Assembly: GCA_963780545.1 (NCBI GenBank)
Contig: CAWACK010000024.1
Location: 17,445-81,444, forward strand
Origin: UBA8941 sp963780545
GTDB taxonomy: Archaea > Thermoproteota > Bathyarchaeia > TCS64
Length of the DNA: 64,000 nucleotides
Reading direction: 5' to 3'
How positions within the stretch are numbered: position 1 is the stretch's first letter; every line of letters begins with the position of its first letter. The position numbers were made by a program, and so were the translations under genes. Of this stretch, positions 52,171-61,376 are shown piece after piece. Below the pieces are notes generated by a model. It did no database searches. It saw nothing but the letters and a program-made list of their open reading frames with translations, and was not told where the DNA came from.

Positions 52171-53334
52171 ATGAGCGTCGCCACCATGCTCGAGTCCGAA
52201 GCCATGAAGTACGCCGCAGACGCCGTCAAATACGATAAACTGGGGGACAAAGACAAGGCAGCCGAGAGCTACAAACGAGCAGTCGAACAACTCACCCGCC
52301 TCATAAAACTCTACCCAGACTACACATTCAACAAGTTCTACGTAGAGAAAGTCACAACATACCAGGAGCGCATCAGGCTACTCAAATCCGAGGACGGCGA
52401 GGAGACCGGAATCGAGAAGTTCACCAGCTACGAGACCAAGCAGACCGGATCAAGCGAGCAACTCGAATCCGAGGACTCGGAGCCCGCCGAGAAGCCAAAC
52501 GTCACCTGGGGAGAGGTCGCGGGCCTCGAGGAGGCCAAGAGGGCGATCAAGGAGGTCATCGTCTACCCCGTGAAGCGGCCCGACCTCTTCCCACTCGGCT
52601 GGTCCAGGGGACTCCTCCTCTTCGGGCCCCCGGGCTGCGGGAAGACGCTGCTGGCGGCGGCGGTCGCCAACGAGATTGAGGCCCAGTTCATACAGATTGA
52701 CCCAGCCAACATAATGTCGAAGTGGCTGGGGGCGGCGGAGCAGAACGTCGCTAAGGTGTTTGGGGCGGCTCGCCGCACCGCGGTCGGCGGTCGGCCGGTG
52801 ATCATCTTCATGGATGAGGTGGATAGCATCCTGGGGGTTCACACGAATGAGGTGGGTGGTGAGGTTCGTATGCGGAACCAGTTTCTGAAGGAGATGGATG
52901 GTCTTCAGGATAAGGGTAAGAATTATCACCTCTACGTGGTGGCGGCGACGAATAAGCCGTGGGACCTGGATTGGGCGTTTATCCGCAGGTTTCAGAAGAG
53001 GGTGATGGTTCCTCTTCCGGATTATGCGACGCGTCTTCAGATGTTTGAGTTGAATACCGCGTTGTTGGAGTTGGCTTCGGACGTGGATTTTCACGCGTTG
53101 ACGCAGTTGACGGATGGGTATACTGGGAGTGATATTAAGGATATTTGTCAGGTGGTTCGTCAGGAGGTTATTAGGGAGTTGTTTGAGTCTGGTGCGGCTG
53201 ATGATGCGTCGTCTAAGCCGAGGGCTTTGTCGATGGTTGATTTTGAGCGGTCTATTTCGAATAGGAAGCCGAGTGTGTCTAGGGATATGATGAGGGAGTA
53301 TGATAAGTGGTTTGAGCAGTTTAAGGCTCTGTAG
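52171..53334 (+). CDS. cdvC: Vps4-like AAA ATPase CdvC with MIT domain
   Basis: A 387-residue protein from ATG 52171 after GGAGG. Residues 1-72 form a MIT three-helix domain (LESEAMKYAADAVKYDKLGD, YKRAVEQLTRLIKLYPDYTF). Residues 73-109 are a polar linker. Residues 110-387 form an AAA+ domain with Walker A GPPGCGKT (152-159), Walker B IIFMDEVDS (211-219), the arginine-finger region FIRRFQKR and a C-terminal end FERSISNRKPSVSRD as in Vps4. It disassembles or remodels CdvB filaments with ATP. Codon third bases are C-rich in the first half and G/T-rich in the second half. No cdvA was found in the window. Confidence 0.95.
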   Translation: MSVATMLESEAMKYAADAVKYDKLGDKDKAAESYKRAVEQLTRLIKLYPDYTFNKFYVEKVTTYQERIRLLKSEDGEETGIEKFTSYETKQTGSSEQLESEDSEPAEKPNVTWGEVAGLEEAKRAIKEVIVYPVKRPDLFPLGWSRGLLLFGPPGCGKTLLAAAVANEIEAQFIQIDPANIMSKWLGAAEQNVAKVFGAARRTAVGGRPVIIFMDEVDSILGVHTNEVGGEVRMRNQFLKEMDGLQDKGKNYHLYVVAATNKPWDLDWAFIRRFQKRVMVPLPDYATRLQMFELNTALLELASDVDFHALTQLTDGYTGSDIKDICQVVRQEVIRELFESGAADDASSKPRALSMVDFERSISNRKPSVSRDMMREYDKWFEQFKAL

Positions 53335-53549
53335 GGTGTTGCCGTCGCTGGTGTCTTCGGCGTCGTGGAGGAGCAGATAAAGTCGATCCACTCGATAGGG
53401 TAGAACTTGAATAAGTGTTTTTCAGTCTCGGTCGACTTCTAGTCGATGCGCTTCGAGCTCTAGGATTATTATGATATTAGTTTTGAAACCTCACATACGA
53501 CTTCGCCATATTCTTGGTCTTCTGAATAAGTCGATGTAAAGGATTGGTG

Positions 53550-53834
53550 TTACATCGACCGAACCATTGTTAAAAGCATCTTGAACCGCGTAGCCGACTT
53601 TACGGCGTGGGGCTTTCCAGCAGGCATGATGATCGCGTCACTCTCTTTCAATAGATTCTCCTTTCCAGCGATCCAGATCTCTACCTCCCCTTCGATGCAC
53701 TGAACCAGTGCGTCATATGGGGCCGTATGCTCGCTCAGCCCCTGCCCAGCATCAAATGAGAAGACCGTCACAGTACCGGCCTCCTTGTCGATGAGCGTCC
53801 TGCTCACAACGCTCCCCTCTTGGTAATCCACCAA
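53550..53834 (-). CDS. Cupin domain protein
   Basis: A 94-residue single cupin. Motif 1 is SFDAGQGLSEHTAPYDALVQ (one His), then CIEGEVEIWIAGKENLLKES, and motif 2 is DAIIMPAGKPHAVKSATRF (one His). The number of metal ligands is reduced relative to enzymes, as in many small cupins of unknown role. Confidence 0.88.
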   Translation of the reverse strand: MVDYQEGSVVSRTLIDKEAGTVTVFSFDAGQGLSEHTAPYDALVQCIEGEVEIWIAGKENLLKESDAIIMPAGKPHAVKSATRFKMLLTMVRSM

Positions 53835-53932
53835 CTCCTCGGAGGCTGAACACTCTCCCCCTCATGTCCGGAGTCTTTTCAACCAACAGAGCATCAACTC
53901 ACGTAGCCTAATCTAGTATCGGAGTTGGTGGG

Positions 53933-54628
53933 TTAAGGCTTCCTTGATTCTTGCGGTTCGGAAGCTGCGTCCTCAAAGTGTGAGCTGTCGCAGAGGGGAT
54001 GACTCCCCGATTTGCCGCATCTGCAGAGTGTAACTCGGTTCCTTTTCTCATAAACGTAGCCATCAGCAGACTCTATCTCGACACCCCCCCTCACCCAGAG
54101 GGCGCCTGGGATTCCGTCTTGGTCTTCAGTGACGACTATGCTTGGTTCGAAATGGGGTTCCAGAGTTTCACCCTTCTTATTCCACTCGACAAGTCTCCCA
54201 GATGGGCAATCTGCTGCTTCCTGGATTGCAGTCTCCTTGTACTTGTGGGTATCACTGTTTACTGTGAGGTTCCAGATGTTCCCAGCCCTTGTGCAGAACC
54301 CCGCGCCGACGCATAGCTCCCTCTTATCTGTGAGTTTGAGTTCAGGTCCATCATATACCTTGACGCCTTTTAGGTAGGGTGACCTGTCCATAGTCTCCTC
54401 GCCTTTGAATCCCGCTTTGGTATGTGACCCGTCGCAGTAGGGCTTGTCCTTTGACCTCCCACATCGACACAACGCGTAGGTCTCTTTGTTCGGGAATGTA
54501 TTCGTCTCGGACCACTGCAGAGGATAGCCTTCGTTATCGGTCTCGATGACCATTTTACTAAGCGGGAGGCTTCCTGTAACCATGTAGGGGCCACTCCTAG
54601 TTACCTTGATCCTACCTTTACCTGCCAT
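53933..54628 (-). CDS. CDGSH iron-sulfur domain protein, two CDGSH sites
   Basis: A protein of about 231 residues from ATG 54628 (MAGKGRIKVTRSGPYMV); the frame is open to 54667. It has a first CDGSH site (ALCRCGRSKDKPYCDGSH), then a middle domain starting KRELCVGAGFCTRAG, which resembles a divergent Fe-S (DUF1271-type) domain, and a second, altered site (LCRCGKSGSHPLCDSSH). Each CDGSH site would hold a 2Fe-2S cluster with three Cys and one His. Role in electron transfer or iron handling is presumed. The second site has S for G in the signature. Confidence 0.87.
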   Translation of the reverse strand: MAGKGRIKVTRSGPYMVTGSLPLSKMVIETDNEGYPLQWSETNTFPNKETYALCRCGRSKDKPYCDGSHTKAGFKGEETMDRSPYLKGVKVYDGPELKLTDKRELCVGAGFCTRAGNIWNLTVNSDTHKYKETAIQEAADCPSGRLVEWNKKGETLEPHFEPSIVVTEDQDGIPGALWVRGGVEIESADGYVYEKRNRVTLCRCGKSGSHPLCDSSHFEDAASEPQESRKP

Positions 54629-54776
54629 GTATAGCGACCCGAGCCCGCAAAAGATGAAGATATTCATCCATGAGAAGCGCTTTACATCTAAATATTTTGT
54701 ATTTTAATCTCGGGAAGTACGTTATCTGGCTCTTGATCGACAATAAATATGCAGTTTTTCATCCTCAGAATGATTC

Positions 54777-54786
54777 GTGCGCGCAC
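54777..54786. repeat. CG palindrome in a promoter gap
   Basis: GTGCGCGCAC, a perfect 10-bp palindrome, lies between the CDGSH gene start and the next plus-strand gene in very AT-rich sequence. Confidence 0.4.
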
Positions 54787-54908
54787 TATGACAGCTATGT
54801 AAAATTAAGATTTTTATCTAAAAATAATTTCAATAACACAAATTTATTAATCTCAAAATTCAAATACCTAGCTTATCTTAACTACTGAATTAGGGGAAAA
54901 TAAACCAG

Positions 54909-55196
54909 ATGGATAGTAAACTATTAGCTGGCCTCGGTCTAATGAGAATAATAAATCTAAACCAGATCAACGCCGATACTATACTAATGATAGTTTCAAG
55001 CCTAAGCTTACTACAGTTTCTGGTCCTCTGGATTCGTGGCTCCGTATTTATTGACTCAGTTCGCCTTGAGGGTTGGAAAGGTAAGCTGCCACTCTATATC
55101 ATTAAGTGCCCCACACACGGATACCAGCTAACATACCCCAATGGGCATAGTGAGTCTCTTGTATGCCCAAAGTGCGTTAAATCTCGACTAGGTTAG
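54909..55196 (+). CDS. Small membrane protein with C-terminal zinc ribbon
   Basis: A 95-residue protein. One helix (ILMIVSSLSLLQFLVLWI, about 26-43) is followed by a cytoplasmic part with IIKCPTHGYQLTY and LVCPKCVKS, which could form a zinc site (C, H, C, C). No family was recognised. Confidence 0.55.
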   Translation: MDSKLLAGLGLMRIINLNQINADTILMIVSSLSLLQFLVLWIRGSVFIDSVRLEGWKGKLPLYIIKCPTHGYQLTYPNGHSESLVCPKCVKSRLG

Positions 55197-55364
55197 ACAC
55201 TTTTTAGAGTTTAAGCGAATTATAGGAATGTGATTAACGAGCGAGTTCGCGAGTACCATCGAGAAATGATTATATTAGAGGTTAATGAACGTGGAAAAAG
55301 GAAATCGGATTTATTATGTATAAAATACTGAGATGTTTGTTAGCGCTGAATAAGAATTAGATGC

Positions 55365-56491
55365 TCAGGCTTTGACCTTGTACTTCTCGTATAGTCGCTT
55401 CAGCCCAGCCTCAAGCTCCTTCTGGCGGTTCTCTTGGTCGAGAGGTTTAAGCTCCTTGCAGTCATAACCGACAACCTCTTTCATATACCCAACATTTTCG
55501 TCTCGGAACACGACGGTTCCATCGGGCTTCACGCTTTCAATTCCGTCGATACGACCGCCCTCTTCATTCACCTTTACCGCCTCTTCGAGACTTATGCCTG
55601 GAAGAACCAGCTCAGCTCCCTTTTCACTCAACTTGCAAGGGTAGGCGCCTGGGAGACCATTAGGACCGGCTACGCTTGCGCATACCTCTCCTGTGTTATA
55701 GTAGATGGCGAGACAATGCTTGAGGAAACTACTGCTTGTTCTAAACTGGTCGACGAGAGCGCTCGGGTATTGGATCGATTTCCCGTAACCAAAATTTTGG
55801 TACATCTTAACAAGTTCTTTATGAGGGTACCTTTTTGTAACATCGTTGCCGTCGGCTATGATTTTGTACCACATGGGTCCATTCATTCTGGCTGTGTAGT
55901 AAGTTCCATGTGCCCAACGCCATAGATGAATACATTCCTAAATGGAATCTTCATGTCTCTCGCGACGAGTCTACGGATTCTACTTATGCCAAGGTCCATG
56001 TTGCCACCTCCACAGGTTGGAGTCATCCCAAACTTTGAGAGGATGACATTGGTGAGGTCGGGAAAGGCTCCGTTGACGACGTGCGTTTTTATGTTCGACT
56101 TCTTCACCGCCTGCATCAGTTTATAAGCGAGTGTAAAGTGGTTCGGGATCCATGGGCCTACAGGACCGATCTTATGATATACTTCATCGGGTAGAAGCCT
56201 GGTGACCCACCAGCTGCCTAAGCTACCGAGGTTACATATGACCTTCGGTCTAATTTCCTTCAGCACTTCGGCGGTAACATCGATGTCGAATAGATTCAGT
56301 TTCCGGAAACTCATATCTGGGTAGTTGCCGAAGTTATGGGCCGAGTGGAGGGCTTCCTCTATCTCATAGATGCCCTTCTCCTCGTTGACGTCGGCTCCTA
56401 TTACCTTGATGTCGCTTCGCATCGAGGCGATCTGGTACATCATATCGTGACCTACGCTGCCTGCTGAACCTAGTATAAGTAACGAGTCCAT
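55365..56491 (-). pseudogene. NAD(P)-binding dehydrogenase (saccharopine-dehydrogenase-like), frameshifted
   Basis: Two minus-strand frames give one protein of about 375 residues. The first (56491 to about 55910) starts MDSLLILGSAGSVGHDMMYQ, a Rossmann GxxGxxG loop, and runs to FIYGVGH. The natural continuation is in the next frame: HGTYYTARMNGPMWYKIIAD, and so on to KRLYEKYKVKA. Joining the two at about 55908-55912 by one missing base gives IYGVGHHGTYYTAR, which reads without a break. The short overlap ORF ending in ELTTQPE and the ATG start of the second ORF are then artefacts. The substrate is unknown. Confidence 0.65.
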
Positions 56492-56585
56492 GTGAACCAG
56501 AATACATCATGTCAATTCGCTGGGATAAATTATGGTATCCAAGCTCATTGAGCGTCGCTTTTAGGATGCACGTTTGCGATGTAGC

Positions 56586-57849
56586 TTATTCACACCATTC
56601 GACGATGAATAAGGCCAGTGTTTTCGTCACCCTCATGAGTGAGAGTAGATCGACATATTCATCAACACCATGGTAGTTGCCTCCCGTAGGTCCATATGAG
56701 AGCGATGGTACTCCGAAATGGTGGCCGAAGCGGGCATCCAGTCCACCAGATGCTCCAGTGAGTTCGAGTGGTGCACCATAGATCTCACTGCCTGTTTCCT
56801 GAAGAGCCTTGACGAAGCTGGAGTCTGTAGACTCCATCCATGGGTCTGTGTCCCAGCCGAACCAATCTATCTTCGGAGGGTTTCCCTCGAGCCACGTATC
56901 GCCTTTGATTGCTTCATGTATAGCTTTATTGATCTCGGCCTCGACGCTTTGGCGTGTCTCTCCGGGGACGAAGCCTACCCTGCACTCGAGTGTGGCCCAT
57001 CCAGCGACGGTTGAGACCCAGTCGCCTGCCTGCATCTTGCCCATGGAGAGGTTGCACGACCTCCCCGTCTGCTTCTCGACGAGTGGGTAGGAGAGTCGCT
57101 TGGCTCTCTCTATGTCGAGTGCCTCGAGGGCCTTAATTATCGGCGCCATCTTGGCTATTGCGTTGACGCCGGTGTGTGAGAGGGCAGCGTGGGCTGTCTT
57201 TCCCTGGACGGTGACTCGGAAGTATCTGATGCCTGGGTGGGTGACGTAGATATTCTCGTTCGACGGTTCAGATATCAACATCCCGTCGGCAGTTACGCCG
57301 TGCATTAGGCAGGCGAGGACACCGCCGCTGCCTCCAAGCTCCTCCTCGATCGTGCTCTCCAGGATAACCTTCCCACTAGGTCTTAGTCCTAGGTCAATTA
57401 GGGCTTTGAGCGCATAGAAGTTGGCTGCAAGGCCGGCCTTCATGTCTGCTGCCCCTCTTCCATACAATCTGTCTCCTACAACCTCCCCACCCCATGGGTC
57501 GTGGGATCCACTGAGTCGTAGGATCGGGTGAGACGACATCGATGTGGCCTCCAAGTATAAGGCTGCGACCCTTAGCGGCTCCCTTGTACTCTGCGATAAC
57601 ATTTGCTCTATCGGTGTAGTCGAGATCTATTGGCGTGTACGCTGGGTGGGTTTTGATGGTTTTTTTATCAGGGGAGAATATCTCGACACTGAGTCCTAGA
57701 GAGCGACATGTTTCGGCGTAGAGCTTCTGTGCTTCCATCTCGTTACCTATAATGCTCTTTGTCTTCACGAGTCGAGTTAGTAGATCCGTTTCCTCAACAA
57801 AGCTCTCCTCAACTTTTCTGAATATCTGCTCCTTCTTCTCGTTGGTCAA
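56586..57849 (-). pseudogene. M20 family peptidase (ArgE/DapE-like), frameshifted
   Basis: Two overlapping frames make one protein of about 420 residues. The N-terminal frame has RLVKTKSIIGNEMEAQKLYA and ILGGHIDVVSPDPTTQW (first metal His/Asp). The C-terminal frame resumes at HDPWGGEVVGDRLYGRGAAD (next metal Asp) and has STIEEELGGSGG (catalytic Glu), HPGIRYFRVTVQGKTAHAAL (lid domain) and YGPTGGNYHGVDEYVDL (last His). One extra base in a G3/C3 run at about 57503-57506 explains the break. TTG 57849 (MTNEKKEQIFRKVEE) is preferred; the frame is open to 57942. It would hydrolyse N-acyl amino acids. Confidence 0.82.
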
Positions 57850-58295
57850 TTTGGTCCTCTCTAGGGTGAAGACTTCTTTAACCGTGATAAGCCTTGAGTC
57901 GACTTTCTCACAAACATTTCTCCTGTGGCATGCGGTGGTCAATACATTCGTTTAATGTACTGGCTATACATGAGAAGTAATGTGAATTAAATAAAAAAGG
58001 GAGTTGTTTACTCAATTTTATTCTGAAGTTCCTTTGTTTATTTAATTTCCAGTTGGATAATCCTTCGGATGAATATGTTGAATGGTTCCTGCATAACTGC
58101 TACCTCCCATTTTTCCCATATGGGTTTTGAAGCTGAACCATAGGGGGCGTACGCGTAATCGAATTCTCTTGACTGAAATTAGCCCAAACTATACTCAACA
58201 CTCACTCATTCATTCCCTGTGTTAATAGACTTCTCCTGTGCTTAGGGTGGTAAGTCCTATAAGCCATAATGACGACGCCTACAATGTTTCGGTGA
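57850..58295. other. Divergent gap
   Basis: About 446 bp between the M20 gene and the aldo/keto reductase gene hold no recognised gene. The far left part (57850-57942) could encode extra N-terminal residues of the peptidase. Confidence 0.3.
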
Positions 58296-59438
58296 GTGTT
58301 TATGAAGTACAGGAAGTTCGGAAAACTCAGTTGGAGGCCGTCTGCATTGGGGTTTGGGGCGATGAGACTCCCAATCATCGACGGTGATCCAGCCAAGATC
58401 AACGAACCTCTCGCGATAGAAATGATCCGTTACGCAATCGACCACGGCGTCAACTACGTCGACTCGGCCTATGGATATCACCGTGGGAACAGCGAGATAG
58501 TCGTCGGGAAGGCGCTAAGAGATGGCTACAGGGAGAAGGTGAAACTTGCAACAAAGCTTCCATGTCACCTTGTTAACACTGCTGAGGACTTCGACAAGTT
58601 CCTCGGGGAGCAGTTGAAGAAGCTTCAAACCGACAAGATCGACTTCTACCTTCTACACGGCCTAAGGAAAACCAGTTGGCCCAGGGTCAAGGACCTAGGC
58701 GTCCTGAAGTGGGCGGAGGGGAAGCTTGATGAGGGCGTCATCGGCCATCTTGGCTTCAGTTTCCACGATGAACTGCCACTATTCAAGGAGATCGTGGACG
58801 CTCACCCCTGGACTTTCTGCCAGATCCACTACAACTACATGGATAGAAACTTCCAGGCTGGGGCTGAGGGACTGCATTACGCCGCGGAGAGGGGTATTGG
58901 GGTCGTGATAATGGAGCCTATCGCTGGCGGTCGCCTCGCCATCAACCCGCCTGAGGGGGTACGAAAGATCTGGAGGGTGGGGCACCATCGGTGGAAGCCA
59001 GCTGAGTGGGCCCTACAGTGGGTCTGGGACCAACCCGAGGTATCGTTGGTCCTCAGCGGGATGAGTACGATGGAGCAGGTTGTTGAGAATGTTCGATCCG
59101 CCGGCCGTAGTGGCATTGGGAGACTGACTCCAGAGGATCACGCTCTGCTTGAGAAGGTCGCCTCGAAGTACAGGGAGATAGGATACGTTGGCTGCACAGG
59201 ATGCGGCTACTGCCAGCCCTGTCCGAGCGGCGTCGCGATCCCCGAGATATTCGGCTACTTCAACGAGTATTACATGAGGGACCGGGACAACTCGGTGAAG
59301 CAGAGGTACAAGGATGCAGTCAAGCCGGAGCAGACGCCTAAGAATTGCGTACGCTGTGGCCGATGCGAGGAGCTCTGTCCACAGCACCTGCCGATTATAG
59401 ACTTGCTCAGGGCAGCGGGGGACACTTTCGAAAGGTAG
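58296..59438 (+). CDS. Aldo/keto reductase with C-terminal 4Fe-4S domain
   Basis: A 380-residue protein. The AKR barrel has the tetrad D56, Y61, K87 and H121 (YVDSAYGYHRGN, ATKLPC, FYLLHGL), and GFSFHDEL, MEPIAGGRLA. The C-terminal 90 residues have CTGCGYCQPCPSG and NCVRCGRCEELCPQHLPI, which would hold Fe-S clusters. This ferredoxin-type AKR group is common in anaerobes and likely takes electrons from ferredoxin as well as from NAD(P)H. Full length for the family. Confidence 0.92.
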   Translation: MFMKYRKFGKLSWRPSALGFGAMRLPIIDGDPAKINEPLAIEMIRYAIDHGVNYVDSAYGYHRGNSEIVVGKALRDGYREKVKLATKLPCHLVNTAEDFDKFLGEQLKKLQTDKIDFYLLHGLRKTSWPRVKDLGVLKWAEGKLDEGVIGHLGFSFHDELPLFKEIVDAHPWTFCQIHYNYMDRNFQAGAEGLHYAAERGIGVVIMEPIAGGRLAINPPEGVRKIWRVGHHRWKPAEWALQWVWDQPEVSLVLSGMSTMEQVVENVRSAGRSGIGRLTPEDHALLEKVASKYREIGYVGCTGCGYCQPCPSGVAIPEIFGYFNEYYMRDRDNSVKQRYKDAVKPEQTPKNCVRCGRCEELCPQHLPIIDLLRAAGDTFER

Positions 59439-59496
59439 CGAACCTTCCACATCGCTCGTGCTCTCTTGGAAAATTAACCTATAGTAGGGTCTTTGG

Positions 59497-59506
59497 ACGC
59501 GCGTGG
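59497..59506. repeat. Alternating CG tract after a stop codon
   Basis: ACGCGCGTGG lies 59 bp after the aldo/keto reductase stop and 51 bp before the next gene. Confidence 0.35.
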
Positions 59507-59556
59507 TTGATGTAGTTTTTTATCCTCTCCGTCTTAGTGTTTAACTGGGATTTAGA

Positions 59557-60417
59557 TTGAAGTTCACTGAGCTTCCTAGGCCATTCATAGTCGGGGTGAT
59601 CTCTGATGACGATATCACTCATTGCATTCGATCGATGAAACTGGGGGAGTTCGATGGCGCGGATGGTTTTCAGCTTGAGTTGCACGGATTTAGGAGGTAC
59701 CCTCCTACCCTGAAGGAGATCCGTGAGGTTGTTTCCTCAACAACTAAGCCGGTATGGGTTACAAATCGTAGGAGGTTCACATCAGCTGAGCAGGTAAGTG
59801 AGGAGGATAGGGTGAACCTTATGCTGGACTCCATTGAGGAAGGTGCGACATGCCTCGACATGGAGATGGATACATTCGACACTTGGCGACTCTGGGATGC
59901 GGAGAGGCGGAAAAGTGAGATGATTAGGCTGCGCGGCATCTCAGTTGAACCTGAGGACCTTCCCAGAGAGTGTTGTTTCGACGAGGAGGCAACACGGAGG
60001 CAGATGGAGGTCATCAATAAGGTACACTCGATGGGTGGCGAGGTTCTCCTCTCATGTCATCTTCTCGTTCGGGCGACTCCCGAGGGTGTGATGAGGGTTG
60101 GTGAGGAACTTGTGAGGCGTGGGGCGGACCTTGTTAAGATTGTAGTGTGGAATGATACACTGTATGACCTCTGTGATACTCTGAAGGCCAATGTGATGCT
60201 TGGTGAAAGTCTCAAAGCGCCATTCAAGTTAATGAGTCAGGGTGAACCCTCTAAGATTGGCAGAGTAGTGTTCCCGATGTTTGGATCAGCATGGGCTTTC
60301 TGCCAGCAAGACCTTAGACCAGGAGGATTTGAATATCGTCCCCTGATCTCGACGGAGAGGTTCATCCTTCAGCACGTCGACTGGAAACCCAATTGGGCAC
60401 TTCATAAAAGGGTTTGA
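59557..60417 (+). CDS. Type I 3-dehydroquinate dehydratase-like protein
   Basis: A 286-residue TIM-barrel protein. It has FIVGVISDDDITHCIRSMKL, GADGFQLELHGFRRYPPTLK (catalytic-Glu strand), EVLLSCHLLVRATPEGVM (catalytic His), RRGADLVKIVVWNDTLYDLC (Schiff-base Lys) and SKIGRVVFPMFGSAWAFCQQ, the type I AroD order. It has extra segments relative to AroD of the shikimate path, and no other aromatic-synthesis gene is near, so it may act in a different pathway. Start near ATG 59557. Confidence 0.72.
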   Translation: MKFTELPRPFIVGVISDDDITHCIRSMKLGEFDGADGFQLELHGFRRYPPTLKEIREVVSSTTKPVWVTNRRRFTSAEQVSEEDRVNLMLDSIEEGATCLDMEMDTFDTWRLWDAERRKSEMIRLRGISVEPEDLPRECCFDEEATRRQMEVINKVHSMGGEVLLSCHLLVRATPEGVMRVGEELVRRGADLVKIVVWNDTLYDLCDTLKANVMLGESLKAPFKLMSQGEPSKIGRVVFPMFGSAWAFCQQDLRPGGFEYRPLISTERFILQHVDWKPNWALHKRV

Positions 60418-60570
60418 TGACGATAAGCTCATAAAACGTGTAAAGTGTTTCCCTAATGCCTGAAATAATTCCATCTATCATAAGTCTCCTTAACCTCTGA
60501 AGCCATATATGTGGTCGCTCACTCCATTATCGAAGCGCGTAAACGATTCAATCTTATTTTTCTACAGCTC

Positions 60571-60580
60571 CACGCGCGCG
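60571..60580. repeat. CG tract between convergent genes
   Basis: CACGCGCGCG lies in the 241-bp gap between the convergent AroD-like and flavin-reductase genes. Confidence 0.4.
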
Positions 60581-60658
60581 TTTGATGCACAGATGATTTA
60601 CCAACCAGCTAAATCACTAAGTAAAAGTTTGTGTTTGACCTAAGTATCTGTCTTTCAC

Positions 60659-61198
60659 TCATTTAGCCCTCTTGAATCTCTTCTGCTTCAAAGAGGTGAC
60701 GAAAGCATCACCCCAGATGTGAAGCAGGGGCTTCGCAAGCTCCACATCGATGACGTCACGAAACATATCTTCACGAGCATCCGAGTCGAGCACCTCCCCA
60801 ACGACCCAGACACTCCTCTCACTCAAGGAGATATGGTTTCTCATCCTACACTCAATCCAACCATACGCCTCCGCGATCCGAGGGGGCTCCACCCGTGTCG
60901 CTTTAGTCTCCGTGAGACCACACATCTCAATCTCGCTGACCTCATATGGCCAGTCCCTCTCCATCTCCTCCATCAGCGGTCCGAACTCTTCCCCGACCAG
61001 GTTGACAACGAACTCCCCATTCAGCTGGATGTTACGCCAAGTGTCATGCTCAACGGCACAACAGAATCCATAGAGCGGCGTGGGTCCGGACGCCATTGGC
61101 GAGGAGAAGCTGAAGGGAGCAGCGTTGGATATACCTCGTTGTGAGCATGTTGTGATAACGATTGTAGGTCGCGGGATCAATCTGTAGAAATCCTTCAT
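60659..61198 (-). CDS. Flavin reductase family (FMN-binding split-barrel) protein
   Basis: A 179-residue protein. It has FYRLIPRPTIVITTCSQRGI, SNAAPFSFSSPMASGPTPLY, DTWRNIQLNGEFVVNLVGEE and AYGWIECRMRNHISLSERSV, the flavin-reductase/HpaC-like split-barrel pattern for FMN binding. It would reduce flavin or act as a flavin-dependent reductase. No partner oxygenase was seen. Confidence 0.9.
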   Translation of the reverse strand: MKDFYRLIPRPTIVITTCSQRGISNAAPFSFSSPMASGPTPLYGFCCAVEHDTWRNIQLNGEFVVNLVGEEFGPLMEEMERDWPYEVSEIEMCGLTETKATRVEPPRIAEAYGWIECRMRNHISLSERSVWVVGEVLDSDAREDMFRDVIDVELAKPLLHIWGDAFVTSLKQKRFKRAK

Positions 61199-61376
61199 CC
61201 TTAATCACTCCGACATAAAGAAACCTTTTCGCAGCCTAAAATAGTACTCCTAATCTACGAGCAACTTTTCTGGGCTACGAGATCCCAACACAAGATAAAG
61301 GTGGCTCCTTATGATAGATCTGTTTCCATTAGCTCAATAGGAATTCGATAAAGTGCCCAAATCCCAGCACATTAGG

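Noticed and set aside
52450..53391. 313-codon minus-strand ORF opposite cdvC
   Set aside because: His/Arg/Leu-rich antisense shadow caused by the strong codon bias of cdvC.
54670..54888. 72-codon plus-strand ORF in the CDGSH promoter gap
   Set aside because: Asn/Lys/Tyr-rich translation of AT-rich intergenic DNA with a CG tract inside it.
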